Source: Acetobacter suratthaniensis | GTDB taxonomy: Bacteria; Pseudomonadota; Alphaproteobacteria; Acetobacterales; Acetobacteraceae | Reading direction: 5' to 3' | Assembly: GCF_017377745.1 (NCBI RefSeq) | Contig: NZ_JAFVMG010000002.1 | Location: forward strand, 211,507-275,506 | DNA length: 64,000 nt | In this document: positions 48,153 through 57,299 of the stretch, piece by piece | How the letters are laid out: every line of letters begins with the position of its first letter | Position numbering within the stretch: position 1 is the stretch's first letter | The notes under the pieces: model-generated | Seen by the model: only the letters and a program-made list of their open reading frames with translations | Databases searched by the model: none | Told to the model about the DNA's origin: nothing | Program-made: the position numbers and the translations under genes

Positions 48153-50686
48153 CCGTGCAGCAGCCACCGACAGCGCCGGATAAGGGGGGCTTTGTGCATG
48201 TACGGGGTGCGCGCGAGCATAACCTGCGTGATGTCAGCGTGGATATCCCGCGTGACCGGCTGGTGGTTTTTACGGGGGTTTCGGGGTCGGGCAAGTCTTC
48301 TCTGGCATTTGGCACACTCTACGCCGAGGCCCAGAGGCGCTACCTTGAATCCGTCTCGCCCTATGCACGCCGCCTTTTTCAACAGATGCCTGTACCCGAG
48401 GTGGATCGGATCGACGGTCTGCCCCCTGCCATAGCGCTCCAGCAACAGCGTGGCGGCGGCTCTGAGCGCTCGACTGTTGGCTCTATCACCACGCTGTCCA
48501 ACCATTTACGCATGCTCTATTCGCGCGCGGGCACATACCCGCCCGGTGCCCCACGGCTGGAGGCCGAAGCCTTCTCCCCCAACACCCCCATGGGGGCCTG
48601 CCCGCGCTGCCACGGACTCGGCCGCATTCATGATGTGACAGAGCGCAGTCTTGTACCCGATCCATCGCTCAGCATCCGCCAACGCGCGGTTGCTGCATGG
48701 CCTACCGCATGGCAGGGGCAGAACCTACGCGACATTCTCATTACCAAAGGTGTGGATGTCGATACCCCCTGGCAAGACCTGCCCAAAGCCACCCGGGACT
48801 GGATTCTTTTTACCGAAGACACCCCGACTTACCCGGTCTATCCGGGGCTGACACATGCTCAGGTAGTGCAGGCCATAGCCCGTGGGGTCGAACCCTCCTA
48901 TCAGGGCACATTCAGCGGAGCCCGGCGTTATGTGCTCCAGACCTTTGCCCATTCACAAAGTGCGCGCATGCGCCAGCGGGCTGAGCAGTTCATGCAATCA
49001 AGCGACTGCCCGCAATGTCATGGCCAGCGCCTGAATAGCGCGGCTTTAGCCGTCACTTTCGCTGGGCGCACAATCGCGCAGATGACGGCCCTCCCGCTTG
49101 AAGACGTGGCGCAAACCCTCCGGCACGGCACGGACAGCACCGCGCAGGACGCCGTGGCCATTGCTGCCCGGCGCATTGCCGAGGACATGGCCGCACGCAT
49201 TGATGTGCTGCTGGGTCTTGGGCTGGGTTACCTTCAGATGGCGCGCGGTGTGCAGACCCTTTCGCCCGGTGAATACCAGCGGCTTCGACTTGGCACACAA
49301 ATCCGCTCCAACCTGTTTGGCGTGGTTTATGTGCTGGATGAACCATCAGCCGGGCTGCATCCGGCTGATACCAACGCCCTGCTGGCTGCGCTGCAGAAGC
49401 TGCGCGATGCGGGCAATTCGCTTTTTCTTGTCGAACATAATCTGGATCTGATCCGTCAGGCGCAATGGGTTGTTGATGTCGGGCCGGGTGCTGGCACACA
49501 TGGCGGTACCATTCTGTATTCCGGCCCGCTGGAAGGACTGCGCACCGTCAGCGCATCACGCACACGCGGTTATGTTTTTGCCTCGGATACGCGCACCCAC
49601 TCCGTCCCCCGCACACCCGGTGGCTGGTTGCGGCTAGAAGGAATTGAATGGAACAACCTGCATGGGCTGGACATTGCCTTTCCACTCGGCGTGCTAAGCG
49701 CCGTCACCGGGGTATCTGGCTCGGGCAAATCCTCTCTGGTCAGTCAGGTACTGACACAGCTTGCAACCAAAGCCGTAGGCCAGAAAGGCCCTGAACACGA
49801 CGAGAACGATACGGACACACCCGGCCCGGCCACCAGTGAGCCGCAGGGCCATATTGCGGCCGGGCTTGAAGGGATCAAACGCGTTGCTGTCATAGACCAA
49901 AAGCCCATAGGCCGCACGCCTCGCTCCAACCTTGCCACCTATACCGGCCTGTTCGATACGGTGCGCAAGCTCTTTGCCGCGACCGATCTGGCGCAGGAGC
50001 GAGGTTACGATGCGGGATATTTCTCCTTTAATGTGGCCAAAGGGCGCTGCCCAACCTGCGAGGGAGAAGGCTCGACCATGGTGGAACTGCTGTTTCTGCC
50101 CAGTGTTTATGCCCCCTGCCCCACCTGCCACGGCGCACGCTACAAGGCGGATATTCTGGAAGTGCTCTATCGCGGGCGTTCAATCGCAGATGTTCTGGCC
50201 ATGAATGTGGAAGAAGCGGCCACATTTTTTGCCGACGAAACCGGCCCTGCGCAGTCACTTTCAACCCTGCTGCGGGGTGGCCTTGGCCACCTGCGTCTGG
50301 GCCAGCCCGCCACCGAACTGTCAGGAGGTGAGGCACAGCGTATCAAGCTGGCAACCGAACTGCAAAAACAGCGCCGGGGCCATACGCTCTACATTCTGGA
50401 TGAGCCGACAACAGGCCTGCACCCTTCAGATGCTGACCGGCTGATGGAGCATTTGCAGGAACTGGTGGACGCGGGCAATACCGTTATTGTTGCCGAACAC
50501 GACATGCGCCTTGTGGCGGGGGTAGATTGGGTCATCGACCTTGGCCCCGGCGCGGGTAACAAAGGCGGACGGGTTGTCGCGCAGGGCACTCCTGCGGACA
50601 TTGCCCGCAATCCCACGAGCGTAACGGCGCCCTTTCTGGCCCGTCATATCAACGATACAAAGAGGCCTCCGGCTGCCAGCCCGTAA
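48149..50686 (+). CDS. uvrA2: UvrA-like excinuclease ABC subunit A paralogue (UvrA2 class)
   Basis: 845 aa, about 100 shorter than housekeeping UvrA (about 940). It has two ABC modules. Walker A sites are GVSGSGKSSLAFGTLYAEA and GVSGSGKSSLVSQV; Walker B sites are YVLDEPSAGLHPAD and YILDEPTTGLHPSD. The second signature is the normal SGGEAQRIKLA, but the first reads LSPGEYQRLRLG. Zinc modules CPRCHGLG/CPQCHGQR and CPTCEGEG/CPTCHGAR are kept. The shorter length suggests loss of the UvrB-binding region, as in UvrA2/DrrC-like proteins linked to DNA-binding drug tolerance. It overlaps the next convergent gene by 38 bases. A longer frame from 48041 is less likely. Confidence 0.88.
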   Translation: MTVQQPPTAPDKGGFVHVRGAREHNLRDVSVDIPRDRLVVFTGVSGSGKSSLAFGTLYAEAQRRYLESVSPYARRLFQQMPVPEVDRIDGLPPAIALQQQRGGGSERSTVGSITTLSNHLRMLYSRAGTYPPGAPRLEAEAFSPNTPMGACPRCHGLGRIHDVTERSLVPDPSLSIRQRAVAAWPTAWQGQNLRDILITKGVDVDTPWQDLPKATRDWILFTEDTPTYPVYPGLTHAQVVQAIARGVEPSYQGTFSGARRYVLQTFAHSQSARMRQRAEQFMQSSDCPQCHGQRLNSAALAVTFAGRTIAQMTALPLEDVAQTLRHGTDSTAQDAVAIAARRIAEDMAARIDVLLGLGLGYLQMARGVQTLSPGEYQRLRLGTQIRSNLFGVVYVLDEPSAGLHPADTNALLAALQKLRDAGNSLFLVEHNLDLIRQAQWVVDVGPGAGTHGGTILYSGPLEGLRTVSASRTRGYVFASDTRTHSVPRTPGGWLRLEGIEWNNLHGLDIAFPLGVLSAVTGVSGSGKSSLVSQVLTQLATKAVGQKGPEHDENDTDTPGPATSEPQGHIAAGLEGIKRVAVIDQKPIGRTPRSNLATYTGLFDTVRKLFAATDLAQERGYDAGYFSFNVAKGRCPTCEGEGSTMVELLFLPSVYAPCPTCHGARYKADILEVLYRGRSIADVLAMNVEEAATFFADETGPAQSLSTLLRGGLGHLRLGQPATELSGGEAQRIKLATELQKQRRGHTLYILDEPTTGLHPSDADRLMEHLQELVDAGNTVIVAEHDMRLVAGVDWVIDLGPGAGNKGGRVVAQGTPADIARNPTSVTAPFLARHINDTKRPPAASP

Positions 50687-51860
50687 GGAGATGATGGCCA
50701 ATTTCCTCATGTTTCCAATCAACCGGATCATGGAGCGAGAGCGTACGCGCATCCCGCCAGTAACGATCAAAGCCGATGGCGCGGCCTGCCCCCCGTGCGC
50801 CCATGCTGGCCATACTATCGGACGAAGCACGCAGGCTCACCCGGCTAGCCACAGAGCGGGCGGCATAGACCGCCATAGCAACCTGCGCACGCGAAATCGC
50901 GCCTGCGGCCCGCAGGTCAAGCCTGTTGGCCGCATCACGCACAAGAGCCACCGCTCCGGCCAGCTCTGCACCGATCTCACCAAACAGGCGCCGTGTCATC
51001 GGATCATCACTAGCCCTTTGGCCTTGTACTGAAATCCACGGCCGCGCCTGACTGCTTACAAAATCCGCGGCATGGCGAAGGGCTGCCACCCCTATCCCGA
51101 CAAGAATGACTGAAAAACCATTCTGATACCGCAGAGACGCCCAGTCAGGCGGAGACTGGTTTTCTTTCGGCACCACCAACCCGGGGATGGTGCGCACATG
51201 ATCGAGTATAACGGTACCGGAATCCGTGGCCCGCTGCCCCATAGCGTTCCAGTCTTCCTGTATAGTCAGGCCCGGTGCATCGCGCGGTATCAGATCAAAA
51301 CGCATGGCGTGACAGGCGGCATCGTAAGAAGTAACAGCAATCAGATCCGCCCCAATCGCTCCGGTAGCGTAAATCTTGCGCCCGCTCAGGCTATGGCCAC
51401 CCTGAACGGGCGTGGCAATGACATGACCGAACTCATCCGCCCGCGCCCCCGGCTCCGCAATGGCCTGACCGATGATAAGACACCGTGACACAATATCCTG
51501 CCCCAGCCTGTGGCAGGTAGCGTCATCCGCAAAGGTAAAGAGTTCACGCACCAGATCATCATGAACCTTGCATATCTGCGCGACCGATGGATCGGCTATG
51601 GCGAGACGAAACAGCACTTCCTGCGATTGGGCCTGTGTCAGCCCCCAGCCACCATGAGTGGTCGGTATGGCCGCCGCCATGAGGCCGCAGGCTTTCAGCG
51701 CGTTTATGGTGGCCACGGGGTAGCGCCCAACACGGTCAGCCTCCGCCGCCCCCTGAGCCACCACTCGGTCGATCACCTCATACAAAGTATCAATCCGCTG
51801 TCGTAGCGGTTCGGGCCAGACATAGGCCGGAACCAGCGCACCCAAAACGGAAGTATCCAT
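50649..51860 (-). CDS. Acyl-CoA dehydrogenase-fold flavoprotein (DszC/SfnB-like)
   Basis: 403 aa with the acyl-CoA dehydrogenase fold. The N-terminal helices run to about 125, the beta domain spans about 130-235 (IIGQAIAEPGARADEFG, LSGRKIYATGAIGADLIAV), and the C-terminal four-helix bundle ends in RYWRDARTLSLHDPVDWKHEEIGHHLLTG. The RDARTLSLHDPVDWK ending and lack of a clear catalytic Glu resemble the FMN-dependent monooxygenase/sulfur-acquisition branch (DszC, SfnB) rather than fatty-acid oxidation. It would need a flavin reductase, none nearby. Its 3' end overlaps uvrA2 by 38 bases. Confidence 0.78.
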   Translation of the reverse strand: MDTSVLGALVPAYVWPEPLRQRIDTLYEVIDRVVAQGAAEADRVGRYPVATINALKACGLMAAAIPTTHGGWGLTQAQSQEVLFRLAIADPSVAQICKVHDDLVRELFTFADDATCHRLGQDIVSRCLIIGQAIAEPGARADEFGHVIATPVQGGHSLSGRKIYATGAIGADLIAVTSYDAACHAMRFDLIPRDAPGLTIQEDWNAMGQRATDSGTVILDHVRTIPGLVVPKENQSPPDWASLRYQNGFSVILVGIGVAALRHAADFVSSQARPWISVQGQRASDDPMTRRLFGEIGAELAGAVALVRDAANRLDLRAAGAISRAQVAMAVYAARSVASRVSLRASSDSMASMGARGAGRAIGFDRYWRDARTLSLHDPVDWKHEEIGHHLLTGWQPEASLYR

Positions 51861-51972
51861 GCCTTCGCCCTCAACATCAGGGAATAGAAACCTATTTATT
51901 CATCATATGTTGATTTTATGAAAGGCCCATGCTTAAAGAAATCACCGCCTGCCATCACAGCGAAAACAGGGA

Positions 51973-52344
51973 ATGATCGTACGTAACTTCGCATTCTATG
52001 CCGACATGCCCGATGACATGCGCTACCTGCGCAAACCTGGCGGACAGCCGACATGGATCGAGCAGGATATGGTTTTTCTTCTCCCTCCCAGGCTCAAGGA
52101 TTTTCGGAAAAACCTGTTCCATGTCCGGCGCGCTGAAAAAACAGAAAGTGCGCTTTACGCCTCGCTTTTTCAGGTAAAATGTATTGTAGCAGGTCAGGAA
52201 GACACAACCGGCTTTGACGGGCCTTACGATGTCTTCCCCTTTTACGAAAAAGTCTTTCGGCGCAGGCGCCAATACCGCGATTACTATGTGCTTTTTCTTT
52301 TTCGGCACAAAACCGATTACCAGAAATACATGCGGCTCTGCTAG
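51973..52344 (+). CDS. Hypothetical 123-aa basic protein
   Basis: Not recognised. The product is rich in Arg, Tyr, Phe and Asp, with no signal peptide or membrane segment. It ends in a dense aromatic/basic run (FRRRRQYRDYYVLFLFRHK). Third positions are C/G-biased like the neighbouring genes, which favours this strand over the overlapping antisense frame. The ribosome site is poor (CAGG two bases before ATG). It stands alone between the flavoprotein and a lipoprotein gene. Confidence 0.5.
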   Translation: MIVRNFAFYADMPDDMRYLRKPGGQPTWIEQDMVFLLPPRLKDFRKNLFHVRRAEKTESALYASLFQVKCIVAGQEDTTGFDGPYDVFPFYEKVFRRRRQYRDYYVLFLFRHKTDYQKYMRLC

Positions 52345-52401
52345 GCGCAGACATTATGCTTTGAAAGAGAAGGTAGCTCTTTGTTATTAAAGCTCACGCT
52401 C

Positions 52402-52429
52402 TTGTCAAAGAATTTATTCAGTATATACA
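52402..52429 (+). promoter_or_regulatory. Candidate sigma-70 promoter of the lipoprotein gene
   Basis: TTGTCA (52402-52407) and TATACA (52424-52429) with a 16-base spacer, 38 bases before ATG 52468, in an AT-rich stretch. The boxes match consensus at 5 and 4 of 6 positions. Confidence 0.45.
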
Positions 52430-52467
52430 TAAGACATCAACTGTGCATTTATGTATGGACTGTAACA

Positions 52468-52827
52468 ATGTCTTCACATTTTTTTATTAAATCTGTCAGT
52501 TCTATTTGTGCTCTTTCTTCTTTGTTTTTTCTTTCAGGTTGCACAAACTGGGTAAAACCCGGTGCCGGGCCTGCTGAACTAAACGCAGCAACCACCCATT
52601 GCGATGCTGTATCTTATGCAACATTGCCAGTTAATACCGTTTCAGACGTACAGTTTGGCGCCAACTACGGTGACCGTGATAAGTGCGAAAAATATAGTTC
52701 CAATGGCTGCGTCAAAAGAGACGGTCGTTATTATTCCATCATTCACACGTCTCATGACACAAACAGTTATGGCCGCTCAGCCATCTTCCGTGACTGCATG
52801 ATCCAGAACGGTTGGCATGATGAGTAA
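52468..52827 (+). CDS. Small cysteine-containing lipoprotein
   Basis: 119 aa. The lipoprotein signal is clear: a Lys after a short polar start, a hydrophobic run, then the lipobox LSGC at residues 24-27. The mature part has four further cysteines (THCDAV, DKCEKY, NGCVKR, RDCMIQ), enough for two disulfides, and no domain I recognise. It should be anchored in the periplasm or outer membrane. ATG 52468 is chosen over an upstream ATG 52381 because it places the lipobox correctly. Codon use is more AT-rich than in neighbours. Confidence 0.7.
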   Translation: MSSHFFIKSVSSICALSSLFFLSGCTNWVKPGAGPAELNAATTHCDAVSYATLPVNTVSDVQFGANYGDRDKCEKYSSNGCVKRDGRYYSIIHTSHDTNSYGRSAIFRDCMIQNGWHDE

Positions 52828-52880
52828 GGATGATCTGTACAGGTAAAGCTAGTCATAGTACTTCACACGTTATCTGAAGT

Positions 52881-52911
52881 GCAGGGAACCTGATATTTTC
52901 AGGCACCCTGC
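52881..52911. terminator. Hairpin between the lipoprotein and lysE genes
   Basis: GCAGGG and CCTGA on the left pair with TCAGG and CCCTGC on the right, with a 2x2 internal loop and a short AT loop. It lies between convergent genes and is followed by CATGTTTTA on the plus strand. Confidence 0.6.
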
Positions 52912-52917
52912 CATGTT

Positions 52918-53547
52918 TTACGTGGGCTTAGCCTTGAGCAGAAGGGCGGCAAAACCGACAAAAATCGCACCTGTAATACGGTTAAACACCCGCTTAATGG
53001 CTGGCCGCGCCAGATAGCGCGAAAGCGAATGTCCGCCAGCGGCATAAATCACATACCAAAAGCACTCAACCGCCGCGAAACTGGCAACCAGAATCATGAA
53101 TTGCGGCACCTGAGCCGCTGCCGGATTAACAAACTGCGGCAGAAAAGCTGCCGCAAAAAGCAGCAGTTTTGGATTGCTGATACCAATCATAAAACCGCCG
53201 CGGAACAGAACCCTCGCTGGCAGTATAGCCGGGAGCACTTGGCCGCCGACATCAAGCGGCGTTACATCGCTTCGCCATGCCTTGATGCCCAGATAAAGCA
53301 GATACACCACACCTGCATAGCGCAATGCCGCGAATGCGCCGGGCAGCGCCAGCAATAGCGTGCTCAGCCCAGCAGCCGAAGCAATCAGCACCGTTACCAG
53401 TGCACACAGGCACCCGGCCATGGCCGCAATGCTGCGCTTCATCCCCATCTCGACGCTCCGTGACAGGATATGCAGCATATTGGGGCCGGGCGTGCCAGAC
53501 AGCAAAAAGACGGCCGCGACAAAAAGCCACCATGTGTGAAGTGTCAT
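52918..53547 (-). CDS. LysE/RhtB-family amino-acid exporter
   Basis: 209-aa inner-membrane protein with about six hydrophobic helices. The family signature is LLSGTPGPNMLHILSRSVEMG at the N-terminus, followed by the GVVYLLYLGIKAWRSD segment and FRGGFMIGISNPKLLLFAAAFLPQFV. RhtB relatives export homoserine, threonine or other amino acids; the substrate here is unknown. It is monocistronic. Confidence 0.9.
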   Translation of the reverse strand: MTLHTWWLFVAAVFLLSGTPGPNMLHILSRSVEMGMKRSIAAMAGCLCALVTVLIASAAGLSTLLLALPGAFAALRYAGVVYLLYLGIKAWRSDVTPLDVGGQVLPAILPARVLFRGGFMIGISNPKLLLFAAAFLPQFVNPAAAQVPQFMILVASFAAVECFWYVIYAAGGHSLSRYLARPAIKRVFNRITGAIFVGFAALLLKAKPT

Positions 53548-53898
53548 GAGACCGTTTTCTCCTGCCCTTGTTCGTTGGCGACCATACCGGACAGCCTGTG
53601 GTTTTCACAACCTCTCGCGGACAGGCAAGCCCGCAGGCTTTACCAACAACCGCCCCAAAAATATTTCATGTAACAATCACACTGAAAACCATCACACGTA
53701 GCCGCACAACAAAACAGTCACCCAAAAAGACTCTATAAATTTTTAACAGACCACATAATGAAAGAAAAGATTAACAATACCCTCTCAATTTAACTGCTAA
53801 ATGACGGCATCTTCAGGTTTATCTCCCTCCCTGTTGTGCCTTCCACGCAACCATCTGGCGGCTTCAGCCGCGCATTACAGACAAGAAAACAATCCAGC

Positions 53899-56800
53899 AT
53901 GAAAAAACTGATTGCCGTTTCCGTTGTCAGCGTTCTCGTTATTGCGGAAGACGCTGCCGCCAAATCGACGTCAGGCGGGTCGTTCGAAATTGCCGCAGGC
54001 ACCGTAACCACCCCACAGACACTCGGAGCCAATAAGAAAGGCATCATCGACCAAGGGGCCACGCTGACCAGCAGCAGCGCGATAACGGTAACAATTACCG
54101 GCAGCGCAACACTGACCAATAACGGCACGCTATCAGAAACCGGCAGCTCGCGGGCCGTGCGCATAACCGGAACAGGGATAGACGTAAACCTGAACAACGC
54201 GGCCGGGGCCAGTATTACCGCAGCCGGAGATGACACCATACAGTCGAAAGCGGATGCCTCCGTCAATATTACCAACGCAGGCAGCATTACCTCAGGCACC
54301 ACCAGCACTGCCGGAGGTCAGGCCATAGACCTGAACAACGTTGTCAGTAAAACCAACACGATCACCAACCTCGCGACCGGCACCATAACCGCTTACGGTT
54401 CGGATGCTCTGCGTCCTGGCGCCAACGGCACCATTACGAATGCCGGCATTATTCAGGCGATCAATTCCGTGGATAACACCTCGGGCAATGATGCGATCGA
54501 TGCACAGACAAACAGCGGCGTAACAATCAGTAATAGTGGCACAATCAGCAGCGCCCGGCACGGTATAACCGGCGGCAATACGGATGTTTCCACCTCCGGC
54601 GCCTATGTCATGAACATTACCAACCAGTCAGGTGGCACCATTATTGGTAACAATGGCGCGGGTATCAATATTGACGGCTTCAATGCCAATGAAGTCGTAA
54701 CCATCAACAATAGCGGCACGCTCTCCGGCAACGGCATAACGGGCGATGGGGATGGCGTCGATGTTGACGGCGTTGTCGTCCTGACCAACAGCAGCACTGG
54801 CCAGATCATTTCCACTCAGGCGAATGGCGATACGAGCGAAGGGGTGACGGTAGGCGGCGGCACAATCGACAATTACGGTTTGATTGAAGGTCAAAACCCC
54901 GGTGGCGCATCGCACGGTATTACGCTGGCCGGTGTGGACAAAGACCCGACTACAGGCACGGCAATCCCGATCGAAGGAATTTATACGGACTCAACCATCC
55001 ACAATTACAGCGGCGGTACAATCAAGGGTGATACCGGTTCGGGCATAGCCATTACCGGCGGAGCCACCACCCATACGGTTACGATTGATAATGATGCGGG
55101 CGCCACAATTGAAGGCGGCGGCAGCGATGCGGCAATCTCAACCGGTGTGACCACCACCACCATCAACAATGCCGGGATTATCCGCGCCAATGGCTCCGGC
55201 AAGGCCGTTGATTTTGGCACCGGAGCGAACAATGTACTCAGCATCACTGGCGGCAATGCCCAGATTATTGGCGATATTGACGGCGGCACAGGCAACAGTA
55301 CCCTCATCATCAACCCCGGCACGGGTAACAGATTCAGCTACGGTGGCGCGATTTCGGGCTTTTCCCTGATCGAACTCGGCTCAGGCACAATCGCCCTGTC
55401 TGGCACCAATAATTATAGCGGCTCCACCAGACTGACCGCCGGCACGCTCAGCCTTGGCAGCAACAGCGCTCTGGGCACAAGCACGCTTGAAATGGCCGCC
55501 AACACGACACTCTCCTTCGCATCCAGCGGGCTGACCCTTGCCAACGCCATTTCCCTCGATGGTGATCCGACAATCGATGTTGCAAGCGGCACCGACACAC
55601 TGGCAGGCACACTCAGCGATGGCAGCGCCCCCGGTGATCTGGTCAAGACCGGCGCAGGCACGCTCGTGCTGACCGGCGCCAACACCTATACCGGTGGCAC
55701 CGAAGTAGCAGATGGCACCCTACAGGTTGACGGTAGCCTTACCAGCGCCGTCACGGTTGATAGCAGCGGCACGCTCTCAGGCGTGGGGCAAGTTGGCACC
55801 ACCACGGTTTCAGGCATGCTGGCCCCCGGCGATACAGGAACCGGCACCCTGACGGTCAATGGCAACCTGACGCTGGGTTCAGGCTCCACCTATGCGCTCA
55901 ACATCACACCGGATACGGCGCAAAGTCTGGTTTCCGTTACCGGAACCGCAGCCCTGCAGGGAGGCACGATTGATGTAACCGGCACTGGCAGCAACTGGCA
56001 TAATCCCGTTGTGTTGCTACAGGCTGGCCAGGGAGTAAGCGGCACCTTTGGCACACTTGTCACCAACCTTGCTTATCTTTCCCCCATACTGACTTACAAT
56101 GCGGATGATGTCTCGCTGTCTTTCCGCCGTAACGGCGTTGCTTTTACCGATGTCGGCATCACGCGCAACGAAGCCGCCGCAGGCAGCGGGCTGGCAGCCC
56201 TGTCATCCGGCACGCTGTATGATGCACTGGTAACAACCAGCACCACAACAGCCCGCACAGCGCTGAACACGCTTTCTGGCGAAATTCATGCCTCGGCCCG
56301 CACCGCCCTGATTCAGGACAGCCTGTATGTGCGCGATGCCATAACGGAACGCCTGCGGGCGGCTGACTGTATGCCCGGAGCAGGCAGCGGCCTGAAAACC
56401 GCCCATATCAGCAGCACCTGCCATACCGATGAAGCCGGTGTGTGGATGCAGGGCTACGGGGCGTTCAGTCACAACAGAGGCGATGGCAATGCAAGCGCCC
56501 TGACCGACAATGCCGGAGGCTTCATGCTGGGGGTCGATACGCCTCTGGCGGGCTGGCATATCGGGGTGGCGGCTGGATACGGGCATTCATCCTTCAGTTC
56601 CGGCTCTGTTGCCTCATGGGGGCATAGCGACAATGTCAGCATTGGGCCTTATGCTGGCACACACTGGGGGCGTCTGGGCCTGCGTATGGGGGTGACCTAT
56701 ACTTTTGACATGCTTTCAACCAGCCGCAATGTGGCCCTACCCGGCTATGCCGCGCGGCTGAACACCAGCTACAATGGTGGCACCACACAAGCTTTTGGGG

Positions 56801-57252
56801 ATCTGGGCTACCGACTGAACATGGGGCCGCTCTGGGCTGAACCTTTTGCCAATGTGGCATGGGTTAATGTCCATACAGGACATTTTAACGAGCGTGGCAA
56901 CAGCGAAGCATCCCTGACCGGTGATGCCGCTTCTGCCGCGACAACCTTTGCCACCTTTGGCTCCCGGCTGGCCGGGCAGGTGCGGGCTGGCCATCTGATC
57001 CTGACACCGCAAGCCACACTTGCCTACCGTCACGGTTTTGGCACACTGCGCCCGACAGCACGACAGTCCTTTACTGGTGGCAATGTTTTTGAAGTTGCGG
57101 GAACACCCGTGACACAAGATGCCGCACTGATCAAAACCGGCCTGCAGGCCAGATTGACCGACCGGATCATGATCAGCACCGATTATGTTGGCCAGTTCTC
57201 CACGGGCTATACCTCCAACGGCGTTACGGGCAGCCTTAAAATCAGTTTCTGA
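53899..57252 (+). CDS. Type V autotransporter adhesin
   Basis: About 1,117 aa from ATG 53899. The N-terminus MKKLIAVSVVSVLVIAEDAAA looks like a signal peptide. The passenger (about 30-780) is a beta-helix of Gly/Thr/Asn-rich strands (TITNAGIIQAI, VTISNSGTISSARHG, VVLTNSSTGQII). It includes a PATR-like repeat (LVKTGAGTLVLTGANTYTGG). The C-terminal barrel begins near DEAGVWMQGYGAFS and ends KISF, the Bam signal. The frame extends to GTG 53836, but neither start has a good ribosome site. An adhesion or aggregation role is inferred from architecture. Confidence 0.85.
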   Translation: MKKLIAVSVVSVLVIAEDAAAKSTSGGSFEIAAGTVTTPQTLGANKKGIIDQGATLTSSSAITVTITGSATLTNNGTLSETGSSRAVRITGTGIDVNLNNAAGASITAAGDDTIQSKADASVNITNAGSITSGTTSTAGGQAIDLNNVVSKTNTITNLATGTITAYGSDALRPGANGTITNAGIIQAINSVDNTSGNDAIDAQTNSGVTISNSGTISSARHGITGGNTDVSTSGAYVMNITNQSGGTIIGNNGAGINIDGFNANEVVTINNSGTLSGNGITGDGDGVDVDGVVVLTNSSTGQIISTQANGDTSEGVTVGGGTIDNYGLIEGQNPGGASHGITLAGVDKDPTTGTAIPIEGIYTDSTIHNYSGGTIKGDTGSGIAITGGATTHTVTIDNDAGATIEGGGSDAAISTGVTTTTINNAGIIRANGSGKAVDFGTGANNVLSITGGNAQIIGDIDGGTGNSTLIINPGTGNRFSYGGAISGFSLIELGSGTIALSGTNNYSGSTRLTAGTLSLGSNSALGTSTLEMAANTTLSFASSGLTLANAISLDGDPTIDVASGTDTLAGTLSDGSAPGDLVKTGAGTLVLTGANTYTGGTEVADGTLQVDGSLTSAVTVDSSGTLSGVGQVGTTTVSGMLAPGDTGTGTLTVNGNLTLGSGSTYALNITPDTAQSLVSVTGTAALQGGTIDVTGTGSNWHNPVVLLQAGQGVSGTFGTLVTNLAYLSPILTYNADDVSLSFRRNGVAFTDVGITRNEAAAGSGLAALSSGTLYDALVTTSTTTARTALNTLSGEIHASARTALIQDSLYVRDAITERLRAADCMPGAGSGLKTAHISSTCHTDEAGVWMQGYGAFSHNRGDGNASALTDNAGGFMLGVDTPLAGWHIGVAAGYGHSSFSSGSVASWGHSDNVSIGPYAGTHWGRLGLRMGVTYTFDMLSTSRNVALPGYAARLNTSYNGGTTQAFGDLGYRLNMGPLWAEPFANVAWVNVHTGHFNERGNSEASLTGDAASAATTFATFGSRLAGQVRAGHLILTPQATLAYRHGFGTLRPTARQSFTGGNVFEVAGTPVTQDAALIKTGLQARLTDRIMISTDYVGQFSTGYTSNGVTGSLKISF

Positions 57253-57260
57253 AACCCACC

Positions 57261-57291
57261 CCCGGAAAGCCTGCATACAGGGCTTTCCGGG
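57261..57291. terminator. Terminator between the autotransporter and regulator genes
   Basis: CCCGGAAAGCC (57261-57271) pairs perfectly with GGCTTTCCGGG (57281-57291) over 11 bp, starting 9 bases past the autotransporter stop and 9 before the convergent regulator's end. Confidence 0.7.
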
Positions 57292-57299
57292 CTACTGCG

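Noticed and set aside
51955..52308. 117-codon minus-strand frame opposite the 123-aa gene
   Set aside because: Third-position bias supports the plus-strand reading; the minus product looks like a shadow.
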